Source: Bacteroidia bacterium (GTDB taxonomy: Bacteria; Bacteroidota; Bacteroidia; Flavobacteriales; Flavobacteriaceae). Taken from it: a stretch of 64,000 nucleotides of DNA. Shown in pieces: positions 25,812 through 34,994 of this stretch. A model generated the notes under the pieces. It was given only the letters and a program-made list of their open reading frames with translations. It was not told where the DNA came from and ran no database searches. The first letter of the stretch is position 1, and each line of letters starts with the position of its first letter. The DNA is taken from positions 62,001 to 126,000 of the forward strand of contig JAUICK010000003.1 of the NCBI GenBank assembly GCA_030427865.1, read 5' to 3'. The position numbers and the translations under genes were made by a program.

Positions 25812-26135
25812 TTATTTAAACATATCCATTCCTGGAATATTTGGCATACCACTTTTTGCAGCTATTGCCATTTCATTTTCATTAATTTTAGTTGCCTTTT
25901 CTATAGCTTTATTTAAAGCTATGATTAAATAATCTTCTAATTCTTCAGCATCATTAAGTAAAGTTTCATCAATAGAAATCGATTTTATTTCTCTATTTGC
26001 GGTTAAGGTGATTTTTAATTTTCCGTCTGCTGCAACTTCATCAACTAAAACCGAATTTAATCTTGTTTTGGTTTCCTCTACTTTTTGTTGAGCTTCTTTT
26101 AGTTTGCTCATCATTCCACCTAAATCTCCAAACAT
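25812..26135 (-). CDS. YbaB/EbfC family nucleoid-associated protein
   Basis: This 107-residue protein has the normal length and begins [21 protein letters not shown], the family start, then a β-strand core ([20 protein letters not shown]) and a C-terminal helix with Lys/Glu residues. YbaB proteins form dimers that bind DNA and influence nucleoid structure or gene expression. In many bacteria the gene accompanies recR or dnaX; here it stands alone, divergent from the S9 peptidase gene. Confidence 0.93.
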   Translation of the reverse strand: MFGDLGGMMSKLKEAQQKVEETKTRLNSVLVDEVAADGKLKITLTANREIKSISIDETLLNDAEELEDYLIIALNKAIEKATKINENEMAIAAKSGMPNIPGMDMFK

Positions 26136-26242
26136 ATCTTTAAATTTTAAAATTATTTATGATGCAAAATTAATACTTTCATAAGTAAAAATGAAAATTT
26201 ATCACTTGATTAAATTTTTCTTTCGTTCATCATTTTAAATCT

Positions 26243-26250
26243 TACATTTG
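26243..26250 (+). promoter_or_regulatory. -7 promoter element of the S9 peptidase gene
   Basis: TACATTTG then CA is an exact TAnnTTTG match 22-29 bases before the double ATG at 26272. It overlaps an upstream in-frame TTG at 26248, which therefore cannot be the real start. Confidence 0.6.
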
Positions 26251-26271
26251 CAATCGCTCATTAAAAACAGA

Positions 26272-28380
26272 ATGATGAAAACGATTGCTGCCAAAGCACC
26301 TTTTGCTGAGAAAAATCCTACAAAATTAGAAAAACACGGAGATGTAAGAATTGACAATTATTTTTGGATGCGTTTGTCTGATGAACAAAAATTATCAGAA
26401 ATAAAAGACGAACAAACTCAAAAAGTAGTTGCTTATTTAGAAGCAGAAAATGATTATTATGATGCAGTAACAGCAGGTACAAAAGCCTTTCAAGAAAATT
26501 TATTTGATGAAATGAAAAGTAGAATTAAGGAGGATGATTCTTCTGTGCCTTATAAAAGCAATGGTTATTTTTATATTACTCGTTTTGAAATTGGCAAACA
26601 ATACCCAATATATAGCCGTAAAAAAGAAAATTTAAAAGCTCCAGAAGAGGTTTTGTTTGATGTAAATGAAATGGCAAAAGATTTCGATTATTATCAATTG
26701 GGTGGATTAAACGTTTCTCCAGATAACAAATTAGCTGTTTTTGCAACTGATACTGTTAGTAGAAGGCAGTATTTTTTAAGAATAAAAAATTTAGAAACAG
26801 GAGAAATTTATAAAGACATCATAGAAAACACTACAGGGGGTTCAGTTTGGGCAAATGATAATAAAACTATTTTTTACACCAAAAAAGATCCTGTTACTTT
26901 AAGAAGCGTAAAGATTTTTAGACACGTTTTAGGAACTCCATCTTCAGAAGACGTGGAGGTTTTTCACGAAAAAGATGAAACTTTCGGAACGTACGTTACC
27001 AAATCAAAATCTAAAAAATATATTATTATTGGTTCTTACAGCACTGTTTCTACAGAAGCTCGTTTTTTAAATGCAGATAATCCAACAGGAAAATTCACCA
27101 TTTTACAACCCAGAGAAAGAGATTTAGAATACAATGTTTCGCATTTTGGAGATTCTTTTTATTTGTTGACCAATAAAGACAATGCAACCAACTTTAAGTT
27201 AATGAAAACATCAATTCATAAGACTTTAAAAGAAAATTGGGTAGATGTTATTGCACATAGAGAAGACACCTTATTAGAAGATTTTTCCATTTTTAAAGAC
27301 TATTTGGTTTTAGAAGAACGTAATAATGGTTTGAGCAAAATAAGAATAAAACGTTGGGATAATTCAGAAGATTATTATTTGCCTTTTAGTGAAGAAACGT
27401 ATTCTGCAAACGTCTATGCAAACCCAGATTTTGATACAGATATTATTCGTTATGCTTACAATTCTTTTACAACACCCAATTCTGTGATAGATTTTAATAT
27501 GAAATCACAAGAAAAAGATATCAAAAAAGAACAAGAAGTGTTGGGTGGGAAGTTCAATAAAGAAAACTATATCAGCAAAAGAGTTTGGGCAACAGCCAGA
27601 GATGGCAAAAAGATTGCTATTTGTTTGGTGTATCATAAAAACACAGAGTTAAATAACCAAACTCCTTTGTTGCAATATGCTTACGGTTCTTACGGATATA
27701 CAATTCCAGATAGTTTTTCTACAACACGATTAAGTTTATTAGATAGAGGATTTGTCTATGCTTTAGCTCATATTCGAGGAAGCGAATACTTAGGTAGAGA
27801 TTGGTATGAAGATGGTAAAATGTTGAACAAGAAAAATACATTTTACGATTTTATAGATTGTTCTAAATTTTTAATTGATAACCATTACACTTCACCAAAA
27901 CACCTATATGCTATGGGTGGTTCTGCTGGAGGCTTGTTAATGGGAGCAATCATCAATTTAAATCCAGAATTGTATAATGGTATTATTGCTGCAGTTCCTT
28001 TTGTGGATGTGGTTTCTACAATGATTGATGAAAGTATTCCTTTAACAACAGGAGAATATGACGAATGGGGAAATCCGAATGATAAACAATATTACGATTA
28101 TATAAAATCATATTCTCCTTATGATAATGTAGCAAAAAAGGCGTATCCAAATATGCTAGTAACTACAGGTTATCATGATTCTCAAGTACAATATTGGGAG
28201 CCTGCAAAATGGGTTGCAAAACTACGTGAATTAAAAACCGATAATAACGTTTTATTAATGCATACCAATATGGAAGCTGGTCATGGAGGAGCTTCTGGAC
28301 GCTTTGATGCCTTAAAAGAAACTGCAAAAGATTATACTTTTTTACTAAGTTTAGAAAACAAGTTAGAACCTATAAATTAG
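26272..28380 (+). CDS. S9 family peptidase, oligopeptidase B-like
   Basis: This protein of about 702 residues belongs to the prolyl oligopeptidase family. An N-terminal β-propeller spans about residues 60-400, and an α/β-hydrolase domain covers about 410-702. The catalytic Ser is in YAMGGSAGGLLMGA near 550, the Asp in TTGYHDSQVQYWEP near 634, and the His in MEAGHGGASGRF near 670. The Glu-rich PIYSRKKE and GQ-type motifs suggest oligopeptidase B, which cleaves short peptides after basic residues. No signal peptide is seen, so it is probably cytoplasmic or periplasmic by another route. The start is one of two adjacent ATGs at 26272 and 26275; an upstream TTG lies inside the promoter. Confidence 0.92.
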   Translation: MMKTIAAKAPFAEKNPTKLEKHGDVRIDNYFWMRLSDEQKLSEIKDEQTQKVVAYLEAENDYYDAVTAGTKAFQENLFDEMKSRIKEDDSSVPYKSNGYFYITRFEIGKQYPIYSRKKENLKAPEEVLFDVNEMAKDFDYYQLGGLNVSPDNKLAVFATDTVSRRQYFLRIKNLETGEIYKDIIENTTGGSVWANDNKTIFYTKKDPVTLRSVKIFRHVLGTPSSEDVEVFHEKDETFGTYVTKSKSKKYIIIGSYSTVSTEARFLNADNPTGKFTILQPRERDLEYNVSHFGDSFYLLTNKDNATNFKLMKTSIHKTLKENWVDVIAHREDTLLEDFSIFKDYLVLEERNNGLSKIRIKRWDNSEDYYLPFSEETYSANVYANPDFDTDIIRYAYNSFTTPNSVIDFNMKSQEKDIKKEQEVLGGKFNKENYISKRVWATARDGKKIAICLVYHKNTELNNQTPLLQYAYGSYGYTIPDSFSTTRLSLLDRGFVYALAHIRGSEYLGRDWYEDGKMLNKKNTFYDFIDCSKFLIDNHYTSPKHLYAMGGSAGGLLMGAIINLNPELYNGIIAAVPFVDVVSTMIDESIPLTTGEYDEWGNPNDKQYYDYIKSYSPYDNVAKKAYPNMLVTTGYHDSQVQYWEPAKWVAKLRELKTDNNVLLMHTNMEAGHGGASGRFDALKETAKDYTFLLSLENKLEPIN

Positions 28381-28414
28381 TAGCAAAACACTTTTCAAAT
28401 TTCATTAATAAATG

Positions 28415-28422
28415 TACTTTTG
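28415..28422 (+). promoter_or_regulatory. -7 promoter element of the cysteine-synthase-like gene
   Basis: TACTTTTG then CA matches TAnnTTTG about 55 bases before the ATG at 28477. Confidence 0.5.
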
Positions 28423-28476
28423 CAAACGAAATCGAAATAAACAAAATTTTTAAGTTTTTTTCGATAACAAGATAGA

Positions 28477-29472
28477 ATGACAAGGAATCAAGGAATTACA
28501 AATTCGATTTTAGAATTAGTTGGAGAAACTCCACTAATCAAGTTACATAAAATTACCAAAAATTTACCTGGAACATATTATGCTAAATTCGAGGCTTTTA
28601 ACCCTGGTCATTCTGCAAAAGATAGAATTGCACTTCACATAGTTCAAGACGCAGAAAAAAAAGGAATCTTAAAAAAAGGAGCTACTATTGTAGAAACTAC
28701 CTCTGGAAATACAGGTTTTAGTTTAGCAATGATTAGTATTGTAAAGGGCTATAAATGTATTTTAGCAGTAAGTGATAAATCTTCAAGAGATAAAATCGAT
28801 TTGCTAAAATGTATGGGAGCAGAAGTACACGTTTGTCCTGCAAATGTTCCACCAGAAGATCCAAGATCGTATTACGAAGTCGCAAAAAAAATTCATAAAA
28901 AAACAAAGAATTCAGTTTACATCAACCAATATTTTAATGAGTTAAATACTGAAGCACATTACAGAACTACAGGGCCAGAAATTTGGCAACAAACAGATGG
29001 TAAAATTACACACTTAGTTGTTGCGAGCGGAACAGGAGGTACCATTTCTGGATCAGGTCAATATTTAAAAGAACAAAATCCGAATATAAAAATATTAGGT
29101 GTTGATGCAATCGGTTCTGTATTAAAAAAATACCATGAAACCAGAGAGCTCGACTTAAATGAGGTAAGTCCTTATAAAATAGAAGGTTTAGGTAAAAATT
29201 TAATTCCTACTGCAACAGACTTCGATGTTATCGATGTTTATGAAAAAGTATCTGACAAAAAAGCTGCTTTAGAAGCAAGAAATATTGTTAAAAAAGAAGG
29301 GATGTTTCCAGGTTACACAAGCGGAGCGGTTATGCAAGCTACTAAACAATATGCAGAAAAAGGAATGTTCTCTAAAGACAGTGTTGTGGTTTTAATCTTC
29401 CCAGATCATGGTTCACGCTATATGAATAAAATTTATAGTGATGAATGGATGAAAGAACAAGGTTTCTTTTAG
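28477..29472 (+). CDS. PLP-dependent cysteine synthase family protein, candidate cysteate synthase
   Basis: This 331-residue β-family PLP enzyme has the Schiff-base Lys in [13 protein letters not shown] near residue 48, the phosphate-contacting region [13 protein letters not shown] near 75, and the glycine loop [19 protein letters not shown] near 185. It therefore performs a β-replacement on a serine derivative. The substrate loop reads NPGHSAKDR where ordinary CysK has NPGGSVKDR. It lies 75 bases upstream of an alpha-oxoamine synthase. In sulfonolipid producers such as Capnocytophaga, a cysteine synthase homologue makes cysteate from phosphoserine and sulfite for an oxoamine synthase. That role is my preferred inference; ordinary cysteine or cystathionine synthesis is the alternative. 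Confidence 0.8.
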   Translation: MTRNQGITNSILELVGETPLIKLHKITKNLPGTYYAKFEAFNPGHSAKDRIALHIVQDAEKKGILKKGATIVETTSGNTGFSLAMISIVKGYKCILAVSDKSSRDKIDLLKCMGAEVHVCPANVPPEDPRSYYEVAKKIHKKTKNSVYINQYFNELNTEAHYRTTGPEIWQQTDGKITHLVVASGTGGTISGSGQYLKEQNPNIKILGVDAIGSVLKKYHETRELDLNEVSPYKIEGLGKNLIPTATDFDVIDVYEKVSDKKAALEARNIVKKEGMFPGYTSGAVMQATKQYAEKGMFSKDSVVVLIFPDHGSRYMNKIYSDEWMKEQGFF

Positions 29473-29493
29473 AAAAGACTTCACTTCTCGTAA

Positions 29494-29524
29494 TTTGATA
29501 TACTGTATTAATTTACTACCTTTG
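29494..29524 (+). promoter_or_regulatory. Promoter of the alpha-oxoamine synthase gene
   Basis: TTTG at 29494-29497 and TACCTTTG at 29517-29524 are separated by 19 bases. This is the best match to the Bacteroidota TTTG-N19-TAnnTTTG consensus in the window, 24 bases before the ATG. Confidence 0.7.
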
Positions 29525-29547
29525 CACCCTCAAAAACAGTAGATAAA

Positions 29548-30795
29548 ATGACGAAAGATTTATTCGAAAAGATTATTGCAGATAAAGGACCTTTAGGAAA
29601 TTGGGCAGATAAAGCAGAAGGCTATTATGTGTTTCCTAAATTAGAAGGGCCAATTTCTAACAGAATGTCTTTTAATGGTAAAAAAGTAGTTACTTGGAGT
29701 ATTAACGATTATTTGGGTTTAGCAAATCATCCTGAAATTTTAAAAGTGGATGGAGCTGCTGCTAAAGAGCACGGAATGGCTTATCCAATGGGTGCAAGAA
29801 TGATGTCTGGACACACACCTTATCACGAACAATTAGAAAGAGAATGTGCCGAGTTTGTTGATAAAGAAGCTGCGTATTTAGTGAATTTTGGATACCAAGG
29901 AATGGTTTCTGCCATAGATGCTTTAGTTTCTAAAGACGATATTATTGTTTACGATGTAGATACGCATGCATGTATTATAGATGGCGTTCGTTTGCATCCA
30001 GGAAAACGTTTTGTATACAAACACAATGATATTGAGAGTTTCGAGAAAAACATGAAACGTGCAGTAAAATTAGCAGAAAAAACAGGAGGAGGAATTTTGG
30101 CAATTTCTGAAGGTGTTTTTGGAATGCGAGGAGAACAAGGGCGTTTAAAAGAAATTTGTGCTTTAAAAGAAAAATACAACTTCCGTTTATTAGTTGATGA
30201 TGCTCACGGTTTTGGAACCCTTGGAGAAGGAGGAAGAGGTACAGGTTTCGAACAAGGAGTTCAAGATCAAATAGATGTATATTTTGCAACTTTTGCAAAA
30301 TCTATGGCAGGTATTGGAGCTTTCTTTGCTGGAGATAAAGATATTGTTCAGTTTTTACAATACAATATGCGTTCTCAAATGTTTGCAAAATCATTACCAA
30401 TGGCAATGGTAAAAGGAGCTTTAAAACGTTTAGATATGATTCGTACAATGCCAGAATTAAAAGACAAATTGTGGGAAAACACAAATGCGTTACAATCTGG
30501 ATTGCGAAACGCAGGTTTCGATTTAGGAACCACACAAACCTGTATTACACCTGTATATTTAAAAGGTGATATACCTGAAGCGATGGCAATGGTAAACGAC
30601 CTACGTGAAAATCACGGAATTTTCTGTTCTATTGTTGTGTATCCTGTAATACCTAAAGGATTAATTATTTTAAGATTAATTCCTACAGCAACCCACACTC
30701 AAGAAGATATAGACGAAACCATAACTGCTTTTTCTGCAATTAGAAAAAATTTAGAGAACGGAACTTATAAAAAAATTGCAGCAACAATGATGTAA
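29548..30795 (+). CDS. Alpha-oxoamine synthase, candidate cysteate (or serine) C-acyltransferase of sulfonolipid/sphingolipid synthesis
   Basis: This 415-residue class II PLP enzyme belongs to the KBL/serine palmitoyltransferase/BioF family. It has WSINDYLGLANHPE near residue 50, GARMMSGHTPYHEQLE near 90, LVDDAHGFGTLGEGGRG near 215 and the PLP Lys in ATFAKSMAGIGAFFAG near 250. The family joins an amino acid with an acyl-CoA or acyl-ACP with loss of CO2. Placement next to a cysteine-synthase paralogue suggests condensation of cysteate with a fatty acyl thioester to give the capnine-type sulfonolipid base. Serine palmitoyltransferase and glycine C-acetyltransferase are alternatives. It has a consensus promoter of its own and ends at a strong bidirectional terminator. 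Confidence 0.82.
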   Translation: MTKDLFEKIIADKGPLGNWADKAEGYYVFPKLEGPISNRMSFNGKKVVTWSINDYLGLANHPEILKVDGAAAKEHGMAYPMGARMMSGHTPYHEQLERECAEFVDKEAAYLVNFGYQGMVSAIDALVSKDDIIVYDVDTHACIIDGVRLHPGKRFVYKHNDIESFEKNMKRAVKLAEKTGGGILAISEGVFGMRGEQGRLKEICALKEKYNFRLLVDDAHGFGTLGEGGRGTGFEQGVQDQIDVYFATFAKSMAGIGAFFAGDKDIVQFLQYNMRSQMFAKSLPMAMVKGALKRLDMIRTMPELKDKLWENTNALQSGLRNAGFDLGTTQTCITPVYLKGDIPEAMAMVNDLRENHGIFCSIVVYPVIPKGLIILRLIPTATHTQEDIDETITAFSAIRKNLENGTYKKIAATMM

Positions 30796-30813
30796 TTAAA
30801 TAATATAAATTAT

Positions 30814-30845
30814 AAAAAAAACCGAGCAAATGCTCGGTTTTTTTT
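30814..30845. terminator. Bidirectional terminator between converging genes
   Basis: ACCGAGCA (30821-30828) and TGCTCGGT (30831-30838) form an 8 bp stem around AA, flanked by eight A on the left and eight T on the right. It can stop both the oxoamine synthase and the DUF2911 transcripts. Confidence 0.9.
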
Positions 30846-30862
30846 ATAACTCTGGGCAAAAA

Positions 30863-31711
30863 TTACATTGCTCCCCATTCTTTTAAAGAAGCTTTGTTCA
30901 TTTTTATATAGCCTGCATTACCTGCTTCAGTAGCATATTTTAAAGAAGCCTTAGCAGCTTTTATTGCTCCTTTTTTATTTCCTGCTTTCGCATGTATTAA
31001 TGATTGCTGACGTAAAAACCAAAAGCGAGGTTTATCTGAAGTCATTTCCACAGCTTTGTCTATCCATTGTTGTGCTTTTTTTATGTCTTTATTAGCTTGT
31101 AAATAATAAACAGCTGCTCCATACATATCGTTAGCAGAGGGACCATTCATTACTTTATCAATACTCGAAGAAACCATTTTATCTGTTGGGGTTTCAAATT
31201 TTAAAGGCAAATAAACGTTTTCCCACATAATTCCAATAACTGCAGAATCGTTAGTTAAATCATCAAAAGAAATAGTAAATGTTTCTATTGGCATTGGCAT
31301 TTTAAAAGGAGTAACAGTTACTTTTGCAGCTACTTTAGAGTCATCCCACTTTCTTGGAGTTCCCCAATTTGTTGCATCATTATATAAAATGATATCCCAA
31401 GTTTTTTCTCCAGGAATAGAATACAATGCATAAGTGCCTTTTTTTAATTTTTTTCCATCAATCATAAAATCAGTAGAAAAGGTCAGTTTTGTATTAGCAT
31501 TTGCGCCAGTTCTCCAAACTTTTCCATAATCTTCTAAACCGCCAAATATTTTTCTTCCTTTCATACTTGGTCTTGAGTATTCTAAAGTAACATCAGTTAA
31601 ACCTACTTTTTGCTCAATTTTTTGAAATGGACTTGGGGCTGGGGTTTTAATTTGTGCATTTGCAGAAAAAGAAATTGCTGCAACAAATAGCGATACTATT
31701 ATTTTTTTCAT
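30863..31711 (-). CDS. DUF2911 domain secreted protein
   Basis: This protein of 282 residues starts at ATG 31711, whose product has a clean signal peptide (MKKIIVSLFVAAISFSANA); the longer frame from a TTG at 31744 would bury it. The DUF2911 domain covers about residues 25-170 (VTLEYSRPSMKGRKIFG, WRTGANANTKLTFSTDF, YALYSIPGEKTWDIILY). A helical TPR-like tail follows at about 190-282. The family is abundant in Bacteroidota and is periplasmic or surface-associated, with no known function. Its stop is close to the shared terminator. Confidence 0.9.
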   Translation of the reverse strand: MKKIIVSLFVAAISFSANAQIKTPAPSPFQKIEQKVGLTDVTLEYSRPSMKGRKIFGGLEDYGKVWRTGANANTKLTFSTDFMIDGKKLKKGTYALYSIPGEKTWDIILYNDATNWGTPRKWDDSKVAAKVTVTPFKMPMPIETFTISFDDLTNDSAVIGIMWENVYLPLKFETPTDKMVSSSIDKVMNGPSANDMYGAAVYYLQANKDIKKAQQWIDKAVEMTSDKPRFWFLRQQSLIHAKAGNKKGAIKAAKASLKYATEAGNAGYIKMNKASLKEWGAM

Positions 31712-31798
31712 AATTACTGGTTGTTTATTTATTAATACTTTCAAAATTACAATTTCAAAAAACGAGAAACGTTAACAAAAACTTAAAATAAGGGATTG

Positions 31799-31806
31799 TA
31801 TCTTTG
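31799..31806 (+). promoter_or_regulatory. -7 promoter element of the aquaporin gene
   Basis: TATCTTTG then CA is an exact TAnnTTTG match, 12 bases before the ATG at 31818. Confidence 0.55.
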
Positions 31807-31817
31807 CATTAACTATA

Positions 31818-32489
31818 ATGAATATGAAGAAATATATTGCCGAATTTATCGGAACATTTTCAATGGTTTTTTGCGGAACAGGAGCCATGACCGTAAACGA
31901 AGTTACTGGCGGAAGTGTAACACATGTTGGTATTGCAATTACTTGGGGATTGATAGTTATGGCTATGATTTACGCCTTTGGCGAAACTTCTGGAGCACAT
32001 TTTAATCCAGCTGTAACCATTGCTTTTGCCTATGCAAAAAAGTTTGCTTGGAAAGAAGTGCCAAAATACATTATTGCTCAAATTTTAGGAGCATTTGCAG
32101 CGAGTTTAATGTTGTGGTTTTTGTTTCCAGCAAGTGAGTTTTTAGGAGCTACAATCCCTACTGTAGATGTTTGGCGAGCATTTGTTATAGAATTATTATT
32201 GACCTTTTTCTTGATGGTTGTCATCATTAATGTATCTACAGGAAGTAAAGAAATTGGGGTTGTTGCAGGAATCGCAATTGGAGCAGTAGTATTGTTAGAA
32301 GCCATGTTTGCAGGTCCAATTACAAATGCATCTATGAATCCTGCACGTTCTTTAGCGCCAAATATTGTTTCTGGAAATATTCAAGGATTATGGTTGTATT
32401 TAATTGCGCCAATTTTAGGTGCTTTGTTAGCAGTAGTATCTTGTAAATTGGTTAAAGATGATAATTGCTGTGATAATCCAAATTGCTAA
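31818..32489 (+). CDS. MIP family channel (aquaporin/glycerol facilitator)
   Basis: This 223-residue integral membrane protein has six predicted helices and both half-helix NPA motifs, SGAHFNPAVTIAFA near residue 62 and ASMNPARSLAPN near 174. The Arg following the second NPA (NPARS) is the selectivity-filter Arg. The shorter length and filter context look more like a water channel than GlpF, but permeability to other solutes cannot be excluded. An unusual C-terminus, KLVKDDNCCDNPNC, carries three Cys. The SDR gene starts 3 bases downstream, so the two share a transcript. Confidence 0.93.
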   Translation: MNMKKYIAEFIGTFSMVFCGTGAMTVNEVTGGSVTHVGIAITWGLIVMAMIYAFGETSGAHFNPAVTIAFAYAKKFAWKEVPKYIIAQILGAFAASLMLWFLFPASEFLGATIPTVDVWRAFVIELLLTFFLMVVIINVSTGSKEIGVVAGIAIGAVVLLEAMFAGPITNASMNPARSLAPNIVSGNIQGLWLYLIAPILGALLAVVSCKLVKDDNCCDNPNC

Positions 32490-32492
32490 AAA

Positions 32493-33257
32493 ATGAACAG
32501 AATAAGTATTTTAGGATGTGGTTGGTTAGGAAAACCTTTAGCAACTTCTTTATTGGAGAATGGTTTTTCAGTAAAAGGTTCTACAACTTCTGAAGAGAAA
32601 ATAGCATCTTTAGAAAGTTTAGGCATAGAAACTCATATTGTAAATATTTCAGAATTTGAAGAATATGATGCTTTTTTACAATCCGATATTTTAATTATTG
32701 CAATAACCTCAAAAGATATTGATGGTTTTGAAAATTTGATTGCTCAAATTCAAAACTCACCTGTTCAAAAAGTGATTTTTATAAGCTCTACTTCTGTGTA
32801 TCCAAGAATTAATAAAGTGATGACAGAAGAAGATGAAGTTGTGCAAAATCATCCTTTGGTTGAAATTGAAAATTTGTTTAGAGAAAATACTTTTTTCGAA
32901 ACTACGATTATTCGTTTTGCAGGTTTATTTGGAGGTGAAAGACATCCTGCAAATTGGTTTAAAAACGGGCGTGAAATTCCACAGCCAGAAGGGTTTGTAA
33001 ATATGATTCACCAAGAAGATTGTATCGAGATTATTCACGAAATTATCAATCAAAATTGTTGGAATGAAACCTTTAATGCTTGTGCGAATCATCATCCAAC
33101 AAGAGAGCAATTTTATATAAAAGCCAGAGAAAGTAAAGGTTTTGAAGCTCCTGTTTTTAAACAAGAAAAAGTTTTTGAATGGAAAATTATTTCTTCGGAT
33201 AAAGTGCAAAGAGTTTTAAACTATTCTTTTATTCACAATGATTTGTTGAGGATTTAG
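32493..33257 (+). CDS. NAD(P)-binding SDR-type protein (extended, YeeZ-like)
   Basis: This 254-residue protein has a Rossmann nucleotide motif at the N-terminus (ISILGCGWLGKPLATSL) and continues like the atypical extended SDR/NAD-dependent epimerase group: FISSTSVYPRINKVMTEED near residue 96 and TIIRFAGLFGGERHP near 137. The catalytic YxxxK is not obvious; SSTSVYP holds a Ser and Tyr but no Lys four residues on. It may bind rather than oxidise its ligand, as suggested for related YeeZ proteins. It follows the aquaporin gene by 3 bases. Confidence 0.82.
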   Translation: MNRISILGCGWLGKPLATSLLENGFSVKGSTTSEEKIASLESLGIETHIVNISEFEEYDAFLQSDILIIAITSKDIDGFENLIAQIQNSPVQKVIFISSTSVYPRINKVMTEEDEVVQNHPLVEIENLFRENTFFETTIIRFAGLFGGERHPANWFKNGREIPQPEGFVNMIHQEDCIEIIHEIINQNCWNETFNACANHHPTREQFYIKARESKGFEAPVFKQEKVFEWKIISSDKVQRVLNYSFIHNDLLRI

Positions 33258-33295
33258 GGTTTAGAGTTCAAAATTCCAAGTTCCAAGTTAAAGTT

Positions 33296-33322
33296 GAGAT
33301 TTCTCCATAAAGTCGAAATGAC
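33296..33322 (+). repeat. Half copy of the dispersed palindromic repeat (copy C)
   Basis: GAGATTTCTCCATAAAG followed by TCGAAATGAC matches the right half of the purL copy, which on its minus strand reads AAGATTTCTCCACAAGG then TCGAAATGAC. It lies in the 96-base spacer between the converging SDR and gldG genes; the left half of the element is missing. Confidence 0.75.
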
Positions 33323-33353
33323 ATTCATAAGAAAATCTCATTTTTGCATACTG

Positions 33354-34994
33354 CTAACTATACTTCCTCTTTCTAAAATAATTAAAAACAAACCCAAAAA
33401 CAAACAAAATAAATAGTGGCAAAATCACATTCAAAAACTGCCAAAAAGTACGTTCTTTAAATGCCTTTTGCTTGTCTAACATTCTAATTTGTAAAGTTTT
33501 ATTTCTTAGTTTAATCAAACCAGAATCATCTAATAAATAATCTACAGTATTTAATAAAAAGTCTTTATTTCCAAAGGTTTGATTGGTCCATTTGTCTCTT
33601 GCTAAATCGTGTGGTTTTCCTTTTAAAAGTTGGTTTTTTCCAACATCACCATCAGCAATTATTACCATTTTATTGTTGTTTGCATTTTCTTTAAAAAGTG
33701 ATGTTTCAAAAGGTTTTACTCGATTTTTATAAGCCGAATTAAAATCGCCCTCTAACAAAACTGCAAATAATTGATTCCCACTTTTGTAATCTGTTTCCAT
33801 TACTTCATCAGCTATAGATTGCAGTTCAATAAAACTAGGCGTTCCTACTTTTTGAGTTAATAGAGAACTGACTAATAATGGTGTTTTTTTGATGTTGTTT
33901 TTTAAGGTATCTATCTGATTTACAAATTGTAAACGAACAGGAGCAACGTTTTTGGTAATTGGATGATTTGGATTTCCACCAACTAAAGGATGATAAAACC
34001 ATTCCAGATTTTTAAACTGTGTTTGATTGCCAACTTTTCCTGTAGCTAACGGAATTTGAGCAGCATATAAATCCTTAATTAAAGTAGTGTTAATTCTTAC
34101 TCCGTAAGTAAATAATAAGTCTGTCAAGTTTAAATCTCTTGGATATGCTAACATTTTTCCGCCATTAAACAAACTGTCTTGGTCTGCCTGTACATTGTCT
34201 ATCATCCAAAGTGTTTTACCACCATTTGTAATAAATTGGTCTAACACAAATTTTTCTTTTTCTGTAAATTTTTCAGTTGGTTTTGCAATAATAGCCAAAT
34301 CTAAAGACATTAAATCTTTTAAGGTTTGCTGTGGATTTGTAGCTACAGAATCTAACGTAAATTTTGCCATTCTATATTTTTTGGCAACTTCACTTAAAAA
34401 ACTATATTGATAAATATCTTCTAACTCTCCATTTCCAGTGATAACTGCAACTTTCTGCTGTTTTTTCTGTGTGATGGAATTAATCGCATTCGAAAAACTA
34501 TATTCTAAATTCTCAATGGCTTTTTGCAATTGCTCGTCTTGTGATGCTACAATTGCGTTGGGTAATAAAGAAACAGTAGTAGATTTCTTTCCGTAAGTAA
34601 GTTCTGCCCAAGGAAAAATAATAGCTTCAGAGAGTTTACCATCTTCTTCTACAGTTAGCTGACTTGGCAGCATTCCTCTTTTAATCAATGCTTCACGTTG
34701 ATTATCTGGGTTTTCAAAATTGATTATGATATTCGGATTTTCAGCAGCTAACTCTTCTAAATATTGACGTGTTTCTGCTTGTAGTCTTTTAAATTCTGAT
34801 GGAAAATCGCCTTCTAAATACACAGTAATAAAAAGTGTATTATCTATTTTTGAAATGATGTTTTTTGTGGTTTCAGAAAGTGTGTAGCGTTTGTCTGAAG
34901 TTAAATCAAACCGTTTGTAAAAAGATTGATTGATAAAGTTTAAAATAATCAATCCAATTAATAAAATTGCAATATTTTTTATCTTCTTATTCAT
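33354..34994 (-). CDS. gldG: Gliding-motility ABC transporter substrate-binding subunit GldG
   Basis: This 546-residue protein has an N-terminal membrane anchor (IKNIAILLIGLIILNFINQS), a large extracytoplasmic ABC-type uncharacterised domain (residues about 35-510, with KRYTLSETTKNIISKID and TEDG-like segments) and a C-terminal membrane helix (FLNVILPLFILFVFGFVFNYF). It is the partner of GldF; with the ATPase GldA, which is not in this window, they form the ABC complex required for gliding in Flavobacterium johnsoniae. It overlaps gldF by 8 bases. Presence of gldFG implies a gliding or at least T9SS-bearing organism. Confidence 0.95.
   Translation of the reverse strand: MNKKIKNIAILLIGLIILNFINQSFYKRFDLTSDKRYTLSETTKNIISKIDNTLFITVYLEGDFPSEFKRLQAETRQYLEELAAENPNIIINFENPDNQREALIKRGMLPSQLTVEEDGKLSEAIIFPWAELTYGKKSTTVSLLPNAIVASQDEQLQKAIENLEYSFSNAINSITQKKQQKVAVITGNGELEDIYQYSFLSEVAKKYRMAKFTLDSVATNPQQTLKDLMSLDLAIIAKPTEKFTEKEKFVLDQFITNGGKTLWMIDNVQADQDSLFNGGKMLAYPRDLNLTDLLFTYGVRINTTLIKDLYAAQIPLATGKVGNQTQFKNLEWFYHPLVGGNPNHPITKNVAPVRLQFVNQIDTLKNNIKKTPLLVSSLLTQKVGTPSFIELQSIADEVMETDYKSGNQLFAVLLEGDFNSAYKNRVKPFETSLFKENANNNKMVIIADGDVGKNQLLKGKPHDLARDKWTNQTFGNKDFLLNTVDYLLDDSGLIKLRNKTLQIRMLDKQKAFKERTFWQFLNVILPLFILFVFGFVFNYFRKRKYS

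Noticed and set aside
31796..32005. Alternative 69-codon frame overlapping the aquaporin start
   Set aside because: It is in another frame of the aquaporin gene and begins inside its promoter; the aquaporin has clear NPA motifs.
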